From contig NZ_BSSM01000019.1 in NCBI RefSeq assembly GCF_030269125.1, positions 1 to 64,000 of the forward strand: a stretch of DNA of 64,000 nucleotides. Reading direction: 5' to 3'. Numbering within the stretch: the stretch's first letter is position 1; each line of letters begins with the position of its first letter. Positions 34,120-42,941 of this stretch are shown here, one piece after another. Source of the stretch: Streptomyces hygroscopicus subsp. hygroscopicus. GTDB taxonomy: Bacteria > Actinomycetota > Actinomycetes > Streptomycetales > Streptomycetaceae. The position numbers were made by a program, and so were the translations under genes. A model generated the notes under the pieces. It was given only the letters and a program-made list of their open reading frames with translations. It was not told where the DNA came from and did not search any database.

Positions 34120-34653
34120 ATGAACCCTGCTGACGAGATCCTCGACATCGTCGACGAACACGACCGCGTCGTCGGGCAGTTGCCGCGCGGCGAGGTGTAC
34201 GGCCGCGGGCTGCGCCACCGCTGCGTCTTCATCCAGGCCCGGGACGCGGCCGGGCGGCTGTTCGTCCATCAGCGCACGGCGACCAAGCTGGTGTTCCCCT
34301 CCCTGTACGACCCGTTCGTCGGCGGCGTCGTCGGCGCGGGCGAGTCCTACGACGAGGCGGCACTGCGGGAGGCCGAGGAGGAACTCGGCGTGACCGGGCT
34401 GCCCCGGCCGACGTACCTCTTCAAGTTCCTCTACGACGACGGGGCCGGGAAGACCTGGTGGTCGGCGGTGTACGAGGTGCGCTGCGACCTGCCGGTGAAG
34501 CCGCAGGTGGAGGAGGTCCAGTGGCACGACTTCCTCACCGACGAGGAAGTCGAGCGGCGCCTCGGCGAGTGGGAGTGGGTGCCGGACGGGCTGGCGGCGT
34601 ACGAGAGGCTCGCGGAGTTCCGCGCCGCGAACGCCGGGAACGTCGGGAACTGA
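34120..34653 (+). CDS. NUDIX hydrolase
   Basis: The 177-residue protein has a full Nudix box, G-(5)-E-(7)-REAEEELG, within GGVVGAGESYDEAALREAEEELG (about 68-90). The N-terminal MNPADEILDIVDEHDRVVG and the DPFVGG motif resemble the IDI-like/YfcD branch. It hydrolyses an X-linked nucleoside diphosphate of unknown identity. The ATG at 34120 gives the family N-terminus. No good ribosome site is seen, and TTGGAT 6 bases upstream hints at a leaderless start. Confidence 0.88.
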   Translation: MNPADEILDIVDEHDRVVGQLPRGEVYGRGLRHRCVFIQARDAAGRLFVHQRTATKLVFPSLYDPFVGGVVGAGESYDEAALREAEEELGVTGLPRPTYLFKFLYDDGAGKTWWSAVYEVRCDLPVKPQVEEVQWHDFLTDEEVERRLGEWEWVPDGLAAYERLAEFRAANAGNVGN

Positions 34654-34741
34654 GCCCCGGGAGAAGGCACTCCCGGGGGCGGACCGGGGCCCGCGTCCCC
34701 GTGGCCCCGGTCACGTTTCCCGTCGCGTTCGCCGCACACAC

Positions 34742-34770
34742 TGGACGACATACCGACCGGTCGGCATCAT
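34742..34770 (+). promoter_or_regulatory. Promoter with TetR-type operator for the phosphotransferase-ACAD operon
   Basis: TGGACG (34742-34747) and CATCAT (34765-34770) are separated by 17 bases. The near-perfect palindrome ATACCGACCGGTCGGCAT (34750-34767) fills the spacer. Versions of this 18-mer recur at 40220-40237 and 58675-58692. The adjacent TetR gene (37105-37698) is the likely binding protein. Confidence 0.65.
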
Positions 34771-34811
34771 GAGTCGAGTCCTGTACGCGACCGTTCTCGT
34801 AGGAGTGACAC

Positions 34812-35834
34812 ATGAGCGTCGACCACCCGCCCGGACTCGACCTGGACCGGCTGCGCGCCCTGCTGGAGCGAGAGCGCCCCGGCCTGGTGCGGGGACCGCT
34901 CGGCGGCCGGCTGATCGAGGGCGGCAGGTCGAACCTCACCTACGCGGTCTCCGACGGCACCTCGAAGTGGGTCGTGCGCCGGCCGCCGCTCGGCCATGTG
35001 CTGGCCACCGCGCACGACATGAGGCGCGAGCACCGGGTGATCAGCGCCCTGCACCCCACCGCCGTGCCGGTCCCCGCGCCGGTGCTGCTGTGCGAGGACG
35101 AGGAGGTGCTCGGCGCGCCGTTCTACATGATGGAGTTCGTGGCGGGCACCCCGTACCGCACCGCCGCGCAGCTCGCCCCGCTCGGCGAGGAGCGCGTGCG
35201 GGGCGCCGTGCTGTCCCTGGTGGACACGCTGGTCGAACTGCACGCCGTGGACCCCGCCGAGGTGGGCCTCGGCGACTTCGGCCGGCCCGAGGGCTACCTG
35301 GACCGGCAGCTGCGCCGCTGGGGCAAGCAGCTGGACGCCTCCCGCAACCGCGACCTGCCCGGCATCGACGAGCTGCACGCCGAACTCGCCCGCAAGCTGC
35401 CCGTATCACCCGCCGCCGCGGTCGTCCACGGCGACTACCGGCTGGACAACGTGCTGATCGGGGCGGACGACAAGATCACCGCGATCCTCGACTGGGAGAT
35501 GTCCACGCTGGGCGACCCGCTGACCGACCTCGGTCTGCTGGTGATGTACAGCCGCTCCCTGGACGTGCCGGACTCGCCCGTCTCCACGACCGCCGAGGCG
35601 CCCGGCCACCCGGCGCCGGAAGAGCTGGTCGAGCGGTACGCGGCGCGTTCCGGGCGGGACGTCTCGGCCGTCTCCTGGTACGAGGCGTTCGCCTTCTTCA
35701 AGCTCGCCGTGATCCTCGAGGGCATCCACTACCGCTTCACCCTGGGCCAGACGGTCGGACGCGGCTTCGACCGGATCGGCGAGCTGGTGCCCGTCTTCAT
35801 CGACCACGGACTGACCACCCTTCAGGAAGGCTGA
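34812..35834 (+). CDS. Phosphotransferase family protein (ACAD10/11-type kinase)
   Basis: The 340-residue protein has the aminoglycoside phosphotransferase/choline kinase-like fold. Brenner-type catalytic motif VVHGDYRLDNVLIG and metal motif ILDWEMSTLGDPLTDLG are present, and SNLTYAVSDG and WVVRRPP lie in the N-lobe. Placed directly before an acyl-CoA dehydrogenase, it mirrors the kinase half of ACAD10/11, which phosphorylates 4-hydroxyacyl-CoA. The same role here is inference. ATG 34812 follows TAGGAG. Confidence 0.88.
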   Translation: MSVDHPPGLDLDRLRALLERERPGLVRGPLGGRLIEGGRSNLTYAVSDGTSKWVVRRPPLGHVLATAHDMRREHRVISALHPTAVPVPAPVLLCEDEEVLGAPFYMMEFVAGTPYRTAAQLAPLGEERVRGAVLSLVDTLVELHAVDPAEVGLGDFGRPEGYLDRQLRRWGKQLDASRNRDLPGIDELHAELARKLPVSPAAAVVHGDYRLDNVLIGADDKITAILDWEMSTLGDPLTDLGLLVMYSRSLDVPDSPVSTTAEAPGHPAPEELVERYAARSGRDVSAVSWYEAFAFFKLAVILEGIHYRFTLGQTVGRGFDRIGELVPVFIDHGLTTLQEG

Positions 35835-35839
35835 CCCTC

Positions 35840-37054
35840 ATGGACTTCGCGTTCGACGCGCGCACCGAGGAACTGCGTGCCAAGCTGCTCGCCTTCATGG
35901 ACGAGCACGTCTACCCGGCCGAACCGGTCGCCGAGGAGCAGCGGGCCGCCCTCGCCTCCCCGTGGGACACCCCGGCGGTGGTCGAGGAGCTGAAGGCGGA
36001 GGCGCGCAGGCAGGGGCTGTGGAACCTCTTCCTGCCCGACACCGAGTACGGCGCGGGGCTGACGAACCTCCAGTACGCGCCGCTGGCCGAGATCACCGGC
36101 CGGTCCCCGCACCTGGCGCCCACCGCGACCAACTGCGCCGCGCCCGACACCGGGAACATGGAGGTGCTGGCGCAGTTCGGCGACGAGGCGCAGAAGAAGC
36201 AGTGGCTGGAGCCGCTGCTCGCCGGTGAGATCCGTTCCGCGTTCGCGATGACCGAGCCGGAGGTGGCCTCCTCGGACGCCACCAACATCACCACGCTCAT
36301 CGAGCGGGACGGCGACGAGTACGTCATCACCGGTCGCAAGTGGTACATCTCCGGGGCGATGAGCCCGGACTGCCAGATCTTCATCGTGATGGGCAAGACG
36401 GACCCGGACGGCGCGGACATCCGCCGCCAGCAGTCCATGGTCCTGGTCCCGCGCGACACGCCCGGGGTGACCGTCCAGCGGGCCATGCAGGTGTTCGGTT
36501 ACGAGGACCACTCCCACGGCGGCCACGCCGAGGTGGTCTTCGACCGGGTGCGCGTGCCGGTGACCAACCTGATCGGCGAGGAGGGCGGCGGCTTCGCCAT
36601 CGCCCAGGCCCGGCTCGGTCCCGGCCGCATCCACCACTGCATGCGGCTGATCGGCATGGCCGAGCGGGCGATCGAGCTGATGTGCCGCCGGGCGGTGTCC
36701 CGTACCGCGTTCGGCAAGCCGCTGGCCCAGCAGGGCGTGGTGCAGAACTGGATCGCCGACGCCCGGGTGACGGTCGAGCAGCTGCGGCTGCTGGTGCTGA
36801 AGACGGCCTGGCTGATGGACACCGTCGGCAACCGGGGCGCGCACACCGAGATCCAGGCCATCAAGATCGCCACGCCGCGCGCGGTGGTCGCGATCCTGGA
36901 CCGGGCGATCCAGCTGCACGGCGCGGGCGGCGTGAGCCAGGACTTCCCGCTGGCCGAGGTCTACGCCGCCGCCCGCACCCTGATGCTGGCCGACGGGCCG
37001 GACGAGGTGCACCAGCGGTCGCTGGCGCGGCGGGAGTTGAAGAAGTACCTGTAG
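35840..37054 (+). CDS. Acyl-CoA dehydrogenase (ACAD11-like)
   Basis: This 404-residue FAD enzyme shows AFAMTEPEVASSDATNI and a DGDEYVITGRKWYISGAMS segment (the substrate/flavin region). GGGFAIAQARLGPGRIHHCMR and QLHGAGGVSQDFPLAEVYA near the C-terminus fit the long-chain/ACAD11-type branch. ATG 35840 follows the phosphotransferase stop by 5 bases. Together they could dehydrate or degrade hydroxylated acyl-CoAs, under the operator at 34750. Confidence 0.9.
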   Translation: MDFAFDARTEELRAKLLAFMDEHVYPAEPVAEEQRAALASPWDTPAVVEELKAEARRQGLWNLFLPDTEYGAGLTNLQYAPLAEITGRSPHLAPTATNCAAPDTGNMEVLAQFGDEAQKKQWLEPLLAGEIRSAFAMTEPEVASSDATNITTLIERDGDEYVITGRKWYISGAMSPDCQIFIVMGKTDPDGADIRRQQSMVLVPRDTPGVTVQRAMQVFGYEDHSHGGHAEVVFDRVRVPVTNLIGEEGGGFAIAQARLGPGRIHHCMRLIGMAERAIELMCRRAVSRTAFGKPLAQQGVVQNWIADARVTVEQLRLLVLKTAWLMDTVGNRGAHTEIQAIKIATPRAVVAILDRAIQLHGAGGVSQDFPLAEVYAAARTLMLADGPDEVHQRSLARRELKKYL

Positions 37055-37061
37055 GCGGACA

Positions 37062-37101
37062 CGCGAGGGGGGCGGTCGCCGTGGCGGCCGCCCCCCTCGC
37101 G
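37062..37101. terminator. Terminator between acyl-CoA dehydrogenase and tetR
   Basis: CGCGAGGGGGGCGG (37062-37075) pairs perfectly with CCGCCCCCCTCGCG (37088-37101) over a 12-base loop between convergent genes. Confidence 0.8.
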
Positions 37102-37104
37102 CGC

Positions 37105-37698
37105 TTACGGGCGCAGCGCCCGCAGCAGCAGGTCCGCCAGGTGGTCGGCGACCTGCTGGGGGCTCATCGGCCCGTCCGGGCGGTACCAGGTGGACAGGTG
37201 GTGGACGGAGCCGAAGTGGTAGTCCACGACCAGGTCGGCCGGGGTCGCGCTGGAGAAGACGCCGGACTTCTGCCCCTCCTCGACGAGCGCGCGGAACCTC
37301 TCGTGGTAGCGGCGCCGTTCGGCCCGCACCTGCTTGGACTTCTCCGGACTCAGGTGGTGCATGGAGCGGAAGAAGATCGAGGCGTCGTCCAGGTTCTCGA
37401 TGGTCGACACCACGACGTCCGCCGCCGCCCCCCGCAGCCGCGTCTCCACCGGCGCGTCCAGGCCGGCGAAGTGGTCGAGCCGCTCCTGCTGGACGCGGAG
37501 CATGCGCGCGTACACCTCGTGCAGGAGGTCGTCCTTGGAGCCGAAGTAGTGGTACAGCGCCCCCTTGGTGACGCCGGCCGCCTCCACGATCTCCTGTACG
37601 GAGGTCCGGTCGTAGCCCTGCTCGGCGAAGAGCCGGGTGGCGGCGGCCAGGAGCCGCTGCGGAACAGGTGCTCCGTCGCCGTCCGTCGTCCTGGGCAC
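37105..37698 (-). CDS. TetR-family regulator of acyl-CoA operons
   Basis: The protein is about 197 residues. A TetR helix-turn-helix lies at about 15-60 (LLAAATRLFAEQGYDRTSV, AAGVTKGALYHYFGSK), followed by a helical ligand domain. GTG 37698 is preferred (AGGTGG 5 bases upstream); another GTG lies 9 bases further up. It sits 37 bases after the acyl-CoA ligase in the same direction, so SDR-ligase-tetR look like one operon. It is the best candidate to bind the ATACCGACCGGT-type sites at both neighbouring promoters, probably releasing on an acyl-CoA ligand. Confidence 0.87.
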   Translation of the reverse strand: MPRTTDGDGAPVPQRLLAAATRLFAEQGYDRTSVQEIVEAAGVTKGALYHYFGSKDDLLHEVYARMLRVQQERLDHFAGLDAPVETRLRGAAADVVVSTIENLDDASIFFRSMHHLSPEKSKQVRAERRRYHERFRALVEEGQKSGVFSSATPADLVVDYHFGSVHHLSTWYRPDGPMSPQQVADHLADLLLRALRP

Positions 37699-37735
37699 TG
37701 CCGCCACCTGCCTTTCCGTGATGTCGCTGATGTCG

Positions 37736-39409
37736 CTATTCCTGCCGCTGTCCGCTGCCGTGGGAACGCAGCTCCCGCCGGAGGATCTTCCCACTCGAGG
37801 TCTTGGGCAGCTCGGGCAGGATCTCCACCTGGCGCGGATACTTGTAGGCAGCCAGTCTCTCCTTGCAGTACACCGCGAGTTCCTCCGGGTCCGCCTCGGC
37901 GCCCGGACGCAGGCTGATGAACGCCTTCACGGTCTCCCCGCGATAGCCGTCGGGCACGCCGACGACGGCCGCCTCGCGCACCGCCGGGTGGGTGTACAGG
38001 ACGTCCTCGACCTCGCGCGGCCACACCTTGAAACCGGCGGCGTTGATCATGTCCTTCTTGCGGTCCACGACGTAGAGCCAGCCCTGCGGGTCCATGAACC
38101 CGATGTCGCCGGTGTGCAGCTCGCCCGCGGGGAAGGTCTCGGCGGTCGCGTCCGGGCGCCGCCAGTATCCGGGGATCACCTGGGGCCCGCGCACCACGAT
38201 CTCGCCCTGCTCGCCGAACGGCACGTCCGCGCCGTGGTCGTCCACGATCCGCACGAGCGTGTCGGGGCCCGGCAGACCGACCGCGAGCGTCCCGGAGACC
38301 GGGTCGACCGGTGCCTCCAGCGTGGTCGGCACCGAGGCGCAGGGGGCGGTGCACTCGGTGAGTCCGTACCCGTTGCGGATGTACGCCCCGAAGCGCTCCC
38401 GGAAGCCTTCCACCAGCGCCGGCGGCAGCGGGGCTCCGCCGGAGGCCAGGTGCGCGAAGGAGGCGAAGTGCTCCGGTCCCGCCCCGGGGTGGGCGGCGAG
38501 CGCCATGAACGCGGTGGCGGGCCCGACCGTGAACGCCGGGCGGTGCTCGGCGAACGCCTCCAGGACGACGCCCGGCTCGAAGCGGTAGGCGAGCACGAGG
38601 GTGCCCGCGCTGTTCAGACAGGCACCGAACTGGCAGACCATGCCGGTGATGTGGAACAGCGGCGCGAGCGCGAAGTAGACCGGGCCCTCGGGCAGCGCCA
38701 GCCCGGTGCGCTGCCGCTCCACGGTGTACATGATGTTGCCGTGGGTGTTGGTGGCGCCCTTGGGGGTGCCGCTGGTGCCGGAGGTGTAGCTGATCAGCGC
38801 GATGTCCTCGGGCCCCGGCTCCCGGCCCTCGGGCGCCCGTCCGCCCCGCCGGGCCACGGCCACCAGGTCGTCGGCGTCGGGGGCCTCGGGCAGCCGCTCG
38901 AAGGTCAGCACCCGGTCGTCGTCGCGTGTCTGGAAGTCCAGCTCGCACCCGGTCAGCACGATCCGCACCGGCGAGTCGGCGGCCGTGTCCCTCAGGTACG
39001 CCTCCCACGCCCGGTCGGAGCAGATCAGCGCGGTCGCCTCGGCGTCCCGCAGCACATGGCCGACCTCGGCCGACTTGTACATGGGATTGACCGGCACGAC
39101 GGTCGCGCCCGCCTTCCACGCGCCGAGCACGGCCAGCACGAAGTGCGGGGAGTTCTGGAGGAGTACGGCGACCCGGTCGCCGCGCTCCAGACCGCGCGCG
39201 GCGAGGTGCGCGGCGACCGAGTCGCTGAGTTCGTCCACCTCGCGGTAGCTCAGCCGGGCGTCGAAGTAGCTCAGGAACGCGCGCTCGGGCGCCTCGGCGA
39301 CGGCGGCACGCAGGGCGTGCACCAGCGAGTCGGCGGGGTCGACGGGGACCCGCTGGGCCTCGTTGAGGAGGGCGAGCCAGGGCCGGGACTCGTAGGGGGA
39401 CTCGCTCAC
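37736..39409 (-). CDS. Acyl-CoA synthetase (AMP-dependent ligase)
   Basis: The 557-residue ANL-superfamily enzyme shows AMP-binding motif SYTSGTSGTPKGA, YGLTECTAPCA, GELHTGDIGFMD, and the C-terminal hinge VVDRKKDMINAAGFKVWP. The catalytic Lys lies in LPKTSSGKILRREL. It activates a carboxylic acid, probably a fatty acid, to its CoA thioester. The GTG at 39409 overlaps the SDR stop (GTGA), so the two are translationally coupled. Confidence 0.92.
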   Translation of the reverse strand: MSESPYESRPWLALLNEAQRVPVDPADSLVHALRAAVAEAPERAFLSYFDARLSYREVDELSDSVAAHLAARGLERGDRVAVLLQNSPHFVLAVLGAWKAGATVVPVNPMYKSAEVGHVLRDAEATALICSDRAWEAYLRDTAADSPVRIVLTGCELDFQTRDDDRVLTFERLPEAPDADDLVAVARRGGRAPEGREPGPEDIALISYTSGTSGTPKGATNTHGNIMYTVERQRTGLALPEGPVYFALAPLFHITGMVCQFGACLNSAGTLVLAYRFEPGVVLEAFAEHRPAFTVGPATAFMALAAHPGAGPEHFASFAHLASGGAPLPPALVEGFRERFGAYIRNGYGLTECTAPCASVPTTLEAPVDPVSGTLAVGLPGPDTLVRIVDDHGADVPFGEQGEIVVRGPQVIPGYWRRPDATAETFPAGELHTGDIGFMDPQGWLYVVDRKKDMINAAGFKVWPREVEDVLYTHPAVREAAVVGVPDGYRGETVKAFISLRPGAEADPEELAVYCKERLAAYKYPRQVEILPELPKTSSGKILRRELRSHGSGQRQE

Positions 39410-40179
39410 GCGTGCTCCTCCACCTTCTGCTGGAGCTGGTTCATGCCGGCCAGCCAGCGCTCGGGGTCGGCCGCGCGCATCCGGTAGCGCTCGGCGGTCT
39501 GCGGGTGCGGCAGGATCAGGAAGCGGTCCTCCTCGATGCCCCGGAACAGCGCGTCCGCCACGTCCGCCGGCTCGATCGCGTTCGGCGCCAGCACCAGCTC
39601 GCCCGCGGTGCCGCTGGCCGTGAGCATGTCGGTGCGCACGCCCTCGGGGCAGATCGCGTGCACCTTCAGCCCCCGGTGACCGTATGTCAGGGACAGCCAC
39701 TCGGCGAAGGCGTAGGCGCCGTGCTTGGTGACGCTGTAGGAGGGGGCGCCGACCATGCTGATCAGCCCGGCGGCGGACACGGTGGCGACGAACCGCCCGC
39801 TGCCCCGCTCCAGCCAGTGCGGCAGCAGGGCGTGGGCCGCGCGGACGTGCGCCATCACATTGACGTCCCAGGACAGCGCCCAGGTCTTCTCGTCCAGCGG
39901 GCCGCCGACGTCCCCGTCCGCGAAGGCCACCCCGGCGTTGGCGCAGTACACGTCGATGGAGCCGCCGAGCGCGTCGCGTGCCTCCCCGACGATCGCGGAG
40001 GCGTCGCCCGGCACCGCGATCCCGCCGATCTCCTCGGCCACCGCCTCCGCCTTCCGCCCGTCCAGGTCGTTGACCACGACCCGCGCCCCCGCCCCGGCGA
40101 ACCGCCTGGCCAAGGCGGCCCCGATCCCCCCACCGGCCCCGGTGACGACGACTCCCGCATCCTGCATGGCTTCCACCAT
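39406..40179 (-). CDS. Short-chain dehydrogenase/reductase
   Basis: This 257-residue Rossmann enzyme has the cofactor motif TGAGGGIG (13-20), NAGVAF, catalytic Ser in VSAAGLISM and YSVTK (YxxxK). The C-terminal extension is about 50 residues. It is likely a 3-hydroxyacyl or alcohol dehydrogenase in lipid metabolism. ATG 40179 is chosen because GGAG lies 4 bases before it; an ATG four codons later is also possible. First gene of SDR-ligase-tetR, with TAGTCT at 40225-40220 as a -10. Confidence 0.9.
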   Translation of the reverse strand: MVEAMQDAGVVVTGAGGGIGAALARRFAGAGARVVVNDLDGRKAEAVAEEIGGIAVPGDASAIVGEARDALGGSIDVYCANAGVAFADGDVGGPLDEKTWALSWDVNVMAHVRAAHALLPHWLERGSGRFVATVSAAGLISMVGAPSYSVTKHGAYAFAEWLSLTYGHRGLKVHAICPEGVRTDMLTASGTAGELVLAPNAIEPADVADALFRGIEEDRFLILPHPQTAERYRMRAADPERWLAGMNQLQQKVEEHA

Positions 40180-40219
40180 CGGTCTCCTTCGACACGACGC
40201 GACTCGGCTCAGCGCGGCC

Positions 40220-40237
40220 AGACTAACCGGTCGGTAT
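40220..40237 (-). promoter_or_regulatory. Operator/promoter of the SDR-ligase-tetR operon
   Basis: On the leftward strand ATACCGACCGGTTAGTCT contains one intact half of the ATACCGACCGGTCGGCAT palindrome, directly followed by the -10 hexamer TAGTCT. 14 of 18 bases match. The same core is found at 34750-34767 and 58675-58692. Confidence 0.6.
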
Positions 40238-40301
40238 GTGTGAAGGAAGGCCCGTCGCATCAACCTCTAGGGGCCCACACTTCCGCACCCACGGAGGCCC
40301 C

Positions 40302-41525
40302 GTGCACCTGTCCCGAAGAAACCTCCTGGCCACCGCCACCGTTGCCGCCGTGCCGGCCACGGCGTCCCACCACCGCGAGACCGTGCGCACCGGCTTCGAA
40401 CGGCTCGTGGCCGACGACTACCGGCTCCTGCGCGGCCGGCGCGTCGGCATCGTCACCAACCCCACGGGCATCACCAGGAGCGCCGAGCACGTCGTCGACG
40501 TGATGCACGCGAGCCCCCTCGTCGAGCTGGCGGCGGTCTTCGGACCGGAGCACGGCTTCCGCGGTACCGCCCAGGCCGGCGGCTCCGAAGGCCGCTACGA
40601 CGACCCGGAGACGGGCCTGCCGGTGTACGACACGTACCTGAAGAGCGGCCGGCCCCTCGCCGATGTCTTCACCGCCTCCGGCGTCGACACGATCGTGTTC
40701 GACATCCAGGACGTCGGCGCGCGCTTCTACACCTACATCTGGACGCTGTACGACTGCATGGAGGCGGCCGGGCTCGCGGGCAAGCGCTTCGTGGTGCTCG
40801 ACCGCCCGAACCCGGCAACCGGCCGCGAGGCCCAGGGCCCGGTGCTGCACGAGGAGTTCGCCACGTTCGTCGGCCGGCGGCCGATCGCGCAGGCGCACGG
40901 CATGACCGTCGCCGAACTGGCCCGGCTGTTCAACGAGGAGTTCCTCGCCGCGCCCGTCCCGCTGGAGACGGTCCGGATGACGGGCTGGCGGCGCACGGAG
41001 TTCTACGACGCCTCGAACCTGCCCTGGGTGCCGCCGAGCCCCAACATGCCGACTCCCGACACGGCGTTGGTGTACTCCGGCACGTGCATGTTCGAGGGCA
41101 CGAACCTTTCCGAGGGCCGCGGCACCACCCGCCCCTTCGAACTCCTCGGCGCCGAGGGCATCGACGGCCGCTGGGCGGCGGCCGCGAACCGGCTCGGGCT
41201 GCCGGGGGTGCGGTTCCGGGAGGCGTACTTCGCACCGACGTTCTCGAAGTTCCAGGGCAGGACGGCCGGCGGGGTGCAGATCCACGTGACGGACCGGGCG
41301 GCCTACGACCCCGTGCGCACCGGAATCGCCCTGCTGGTGACCGCGCGGAAGGTGTGGGACGGGTTCGCCTGGCGCCCGGACGACTGGATCGACAAGCTGA
41401 CGGGTTCGGACCGGGTGCGCACGATGATCGACGCGGGCGCGGACACCGACGAGGTGGTGGGCGCCTGGCAGCAGGAGCTGGCCGCGTTCCGGCGGATCCG
41501 AGAGGAGTACCTGCTGTACGGGTGA
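40302..41525 (+). CDS. Secreted DUF1343 protein (exo-N-acetylmuramidase NamZ-like)
   Basis: The 407-residue protein has a Tat-like signal (LSRRNLLATATVAAVPATA). It then shows the DUF1343/NamZ features GRRVGIVTNPTG, FGPEHGFRGTAQAG, VFDIQDVGARFYTYIWTL, VVLDRPNP and YSGTCMFEGTNLSEGRGT. Characterised members remove terminal N-acetylmuramic acid from peptidoglycan fragments, so a role in wall recycling is likely. GTG 40302 follows GGAGG. It is divergent from the SDR operon by 122 bases. Confidence 0.87.
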   Translation: MHLSRRNLLATATVAAVPATASHHRETVRTGFERLVADDYRLLRGRRVGIVTNPTGITRSAEHVVDVMHASPLVELAAVFGPEHGFRGTAQAGGSEGRYDDPETGLPVYDTYLKSGRPLADVFTASGVDTIVFDIQDVGARFYTYIWTLYDCMEAAGLAGKRFVVLDRPNPATGREAQGPVLHEEFATFVGRRPIAQAHGMTVAELARLFNEEFLAAPVPLETVRMTGWRRTEFYDASNLPWVPPSPNMPTPDTALVYSGTCMFEGTNLSEGRGTTRPFELLGAEGIDGRWAAAANRLGLPGVRFREAYFAPTFSKFQGRTAGGVQIHVTDRAAYDPVRTGIALLVTARKVWDGFAWRPDDWIDKLTGSDRVRTMIDAGADTDEVVGAWQQELAAFRRIREEYLLYG

Positions 41526-41608
41526 GGCACGAGGGCTGGCCAACTCCGCTCCGTCGCGGGACCATTACGTCAGGTAACGCATCTTTCCGCGGGGCGAGGG
41601 AGCCTGGC

Positions 41609-42907
41609 ATGGCGGATCCTGGGACGAGCGTGTCTCCCTACTGGGAACTGACCTTCGACGCGAGCGGGGACGTCGACCCGCCGGAACGCGACCGTCTGCT
41701 GGCCCAGGTCACGGACCACGGCGTCCGTGACCTGGTCGTCTTCGCGCACGGCTGGAACGAGGACCGGTCGGCCGCGACCGCGCTGTACCGCCGGTTCTTC
41801 GCGCCGTTCCCGACGCTGGCGCCCGGGGCGCGCCTCGGGTACGTCGGCGTGGTCTGGCCGTCGATGCGGTTCAGCGACGAGCCGATCCCCGACTTCCCGA
41901 AGTCGGTGGTGGCGACGGAGGCGGAGGCGGCGCCCGCCCCGGCGCTGGACAAGGAGACCCGGCGTGCGCTGCTCACGGCCTTCCCGGACCGGGCGACCGC
42001 CCTCGACCAGCTGGCCCGCCTCCTCGACGAACGGCCGGACGGCGAAGCCGGTCTGACCACGTTCGGGCGGCTGGTGCGGCTGCTGCTGGACGGGGCGGGT
42101 CCGGCGGCGGGGGACACGGACGAGCAGGGCGAGCCGGCCGTGTTCACCGAGGAACCCGCCACGGTCTGCGCGGAGTTCGCCGACGCGCTGGCCGCGGTCG
42201 CGGACCCGGCCGGCACCGAGGGATTCGGGCTGCCCAACCCCTGGGAGGGCGCCAAGGAACTGCTGCGGCAGGCGGCGTACTACCAGATGAAGGGGCGCGC
42301 CGGCACCGTCGGCGAACACGGACTCGGACCGCTGCTCGGCACGTTGGCCGCCACGGCGCCCGGGGTGCGGGTGCATCTGGTGGGGCACAGCTTCGGCGGG
42401 CGGCTGGTGTCGTTCGCGCTGCGCGGGCTGCCCGACGAGGTGCGCCCGGTGAAGTCCGTGACGCTGCTCGAAGCCGCCTTCTCCCACTACGCGTTCGCCG
42501 AGCGGCTGCCCGACGACCCGCAGCGGTCGGGCGCGTTGAAGGGTCAGCAGGGGCGCGTCGACGGCCCGGTGGTGTGCTGCCACTCGCGCTTCGACGCGGC
42601 GCTCGGCACGTTCTACCCGCTGGCCTCACGGCTCGCCGGGGACGACCGGTCCTGCCTCGGCAACGAGATCGCGGCCGTGCTGGGCCCCCGGTGGGGCGCG
42701 ATGGGCCACGACGGGGTGCAGGCGGTGCCGGGCACGGCCCGGCTGGACCTGGCCGGCGCCCTGGCGGGCCGGCTGCCCGCGTCGGGGTGCGTGAACGTGG
42801 ACGCGGCCGCGGTGGTCCGCCGGGGCGGTCCGCCGGCCGGGGCGCACAGCGACATCCTGCACCCCGAGCTGGCGCGGGTGGTGCTGGCGGCGGGCCGGAT
42901 CGCCTGA
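41609..42907 (+). CDS. Alpha/beta-hydrolase fold protein
   Basis: The 432-residue protein shows DLVVFAHGWNED (oxyanion region) near residue 40, VHLVGHSFGGRLVSFAL (nucleophile elbow GHSFGG) near 255, and a candidate terminal His in WGAMGHDGVQ. A roughly 150-residue insert between these motifs is acidic and of unknown fold. There is no signal peptide. GAGGGAG precedes the ATG at 41609. The substrate is unknown; a lipase or thioesterase-like role is possible. Confidence 0.75.
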   Translation: MADPGTSVSPYWELTFDASGDVDPPERDRLLAQVTDHGVRDLVVFAHGWNEDRSAATALYRRFFAPFPTLAPGARLGYVGVVWPSMRFSDEPIPDFPKSVVATEAEAAPAPALDKETRRALLTAFPDRATALDQLARLLDERPDGEAGLTTFGRLVRLLLDGAGPAAGDTDEQGEPAVFTEEPATVCAEFADALAAVADPAGTEGFGLPNPWEGAKELLRQAAYYQMKGRAGTVGEHGLGPLLGTLAATAPGVRVHLVGHSFGGRLVSFALRGLPDEVRPVKSVTLLEAAFSHYAFAERLPDDPQRSGALKGQQGRVDGPVVCCHSRFDAALGTFYPLASRLAGDDRSCLGNEIAAVLGPRWGAMGHDGVQAVPGTARLDLAGALAGRLPASGCVNVDAAAVVRRGGPPAGAHSDILHPELARVVLAAGRIA

Positions 42908-42941
42908 CCCGCCGCCAGTCACCGCTTGCCCGGTCCGGCTG

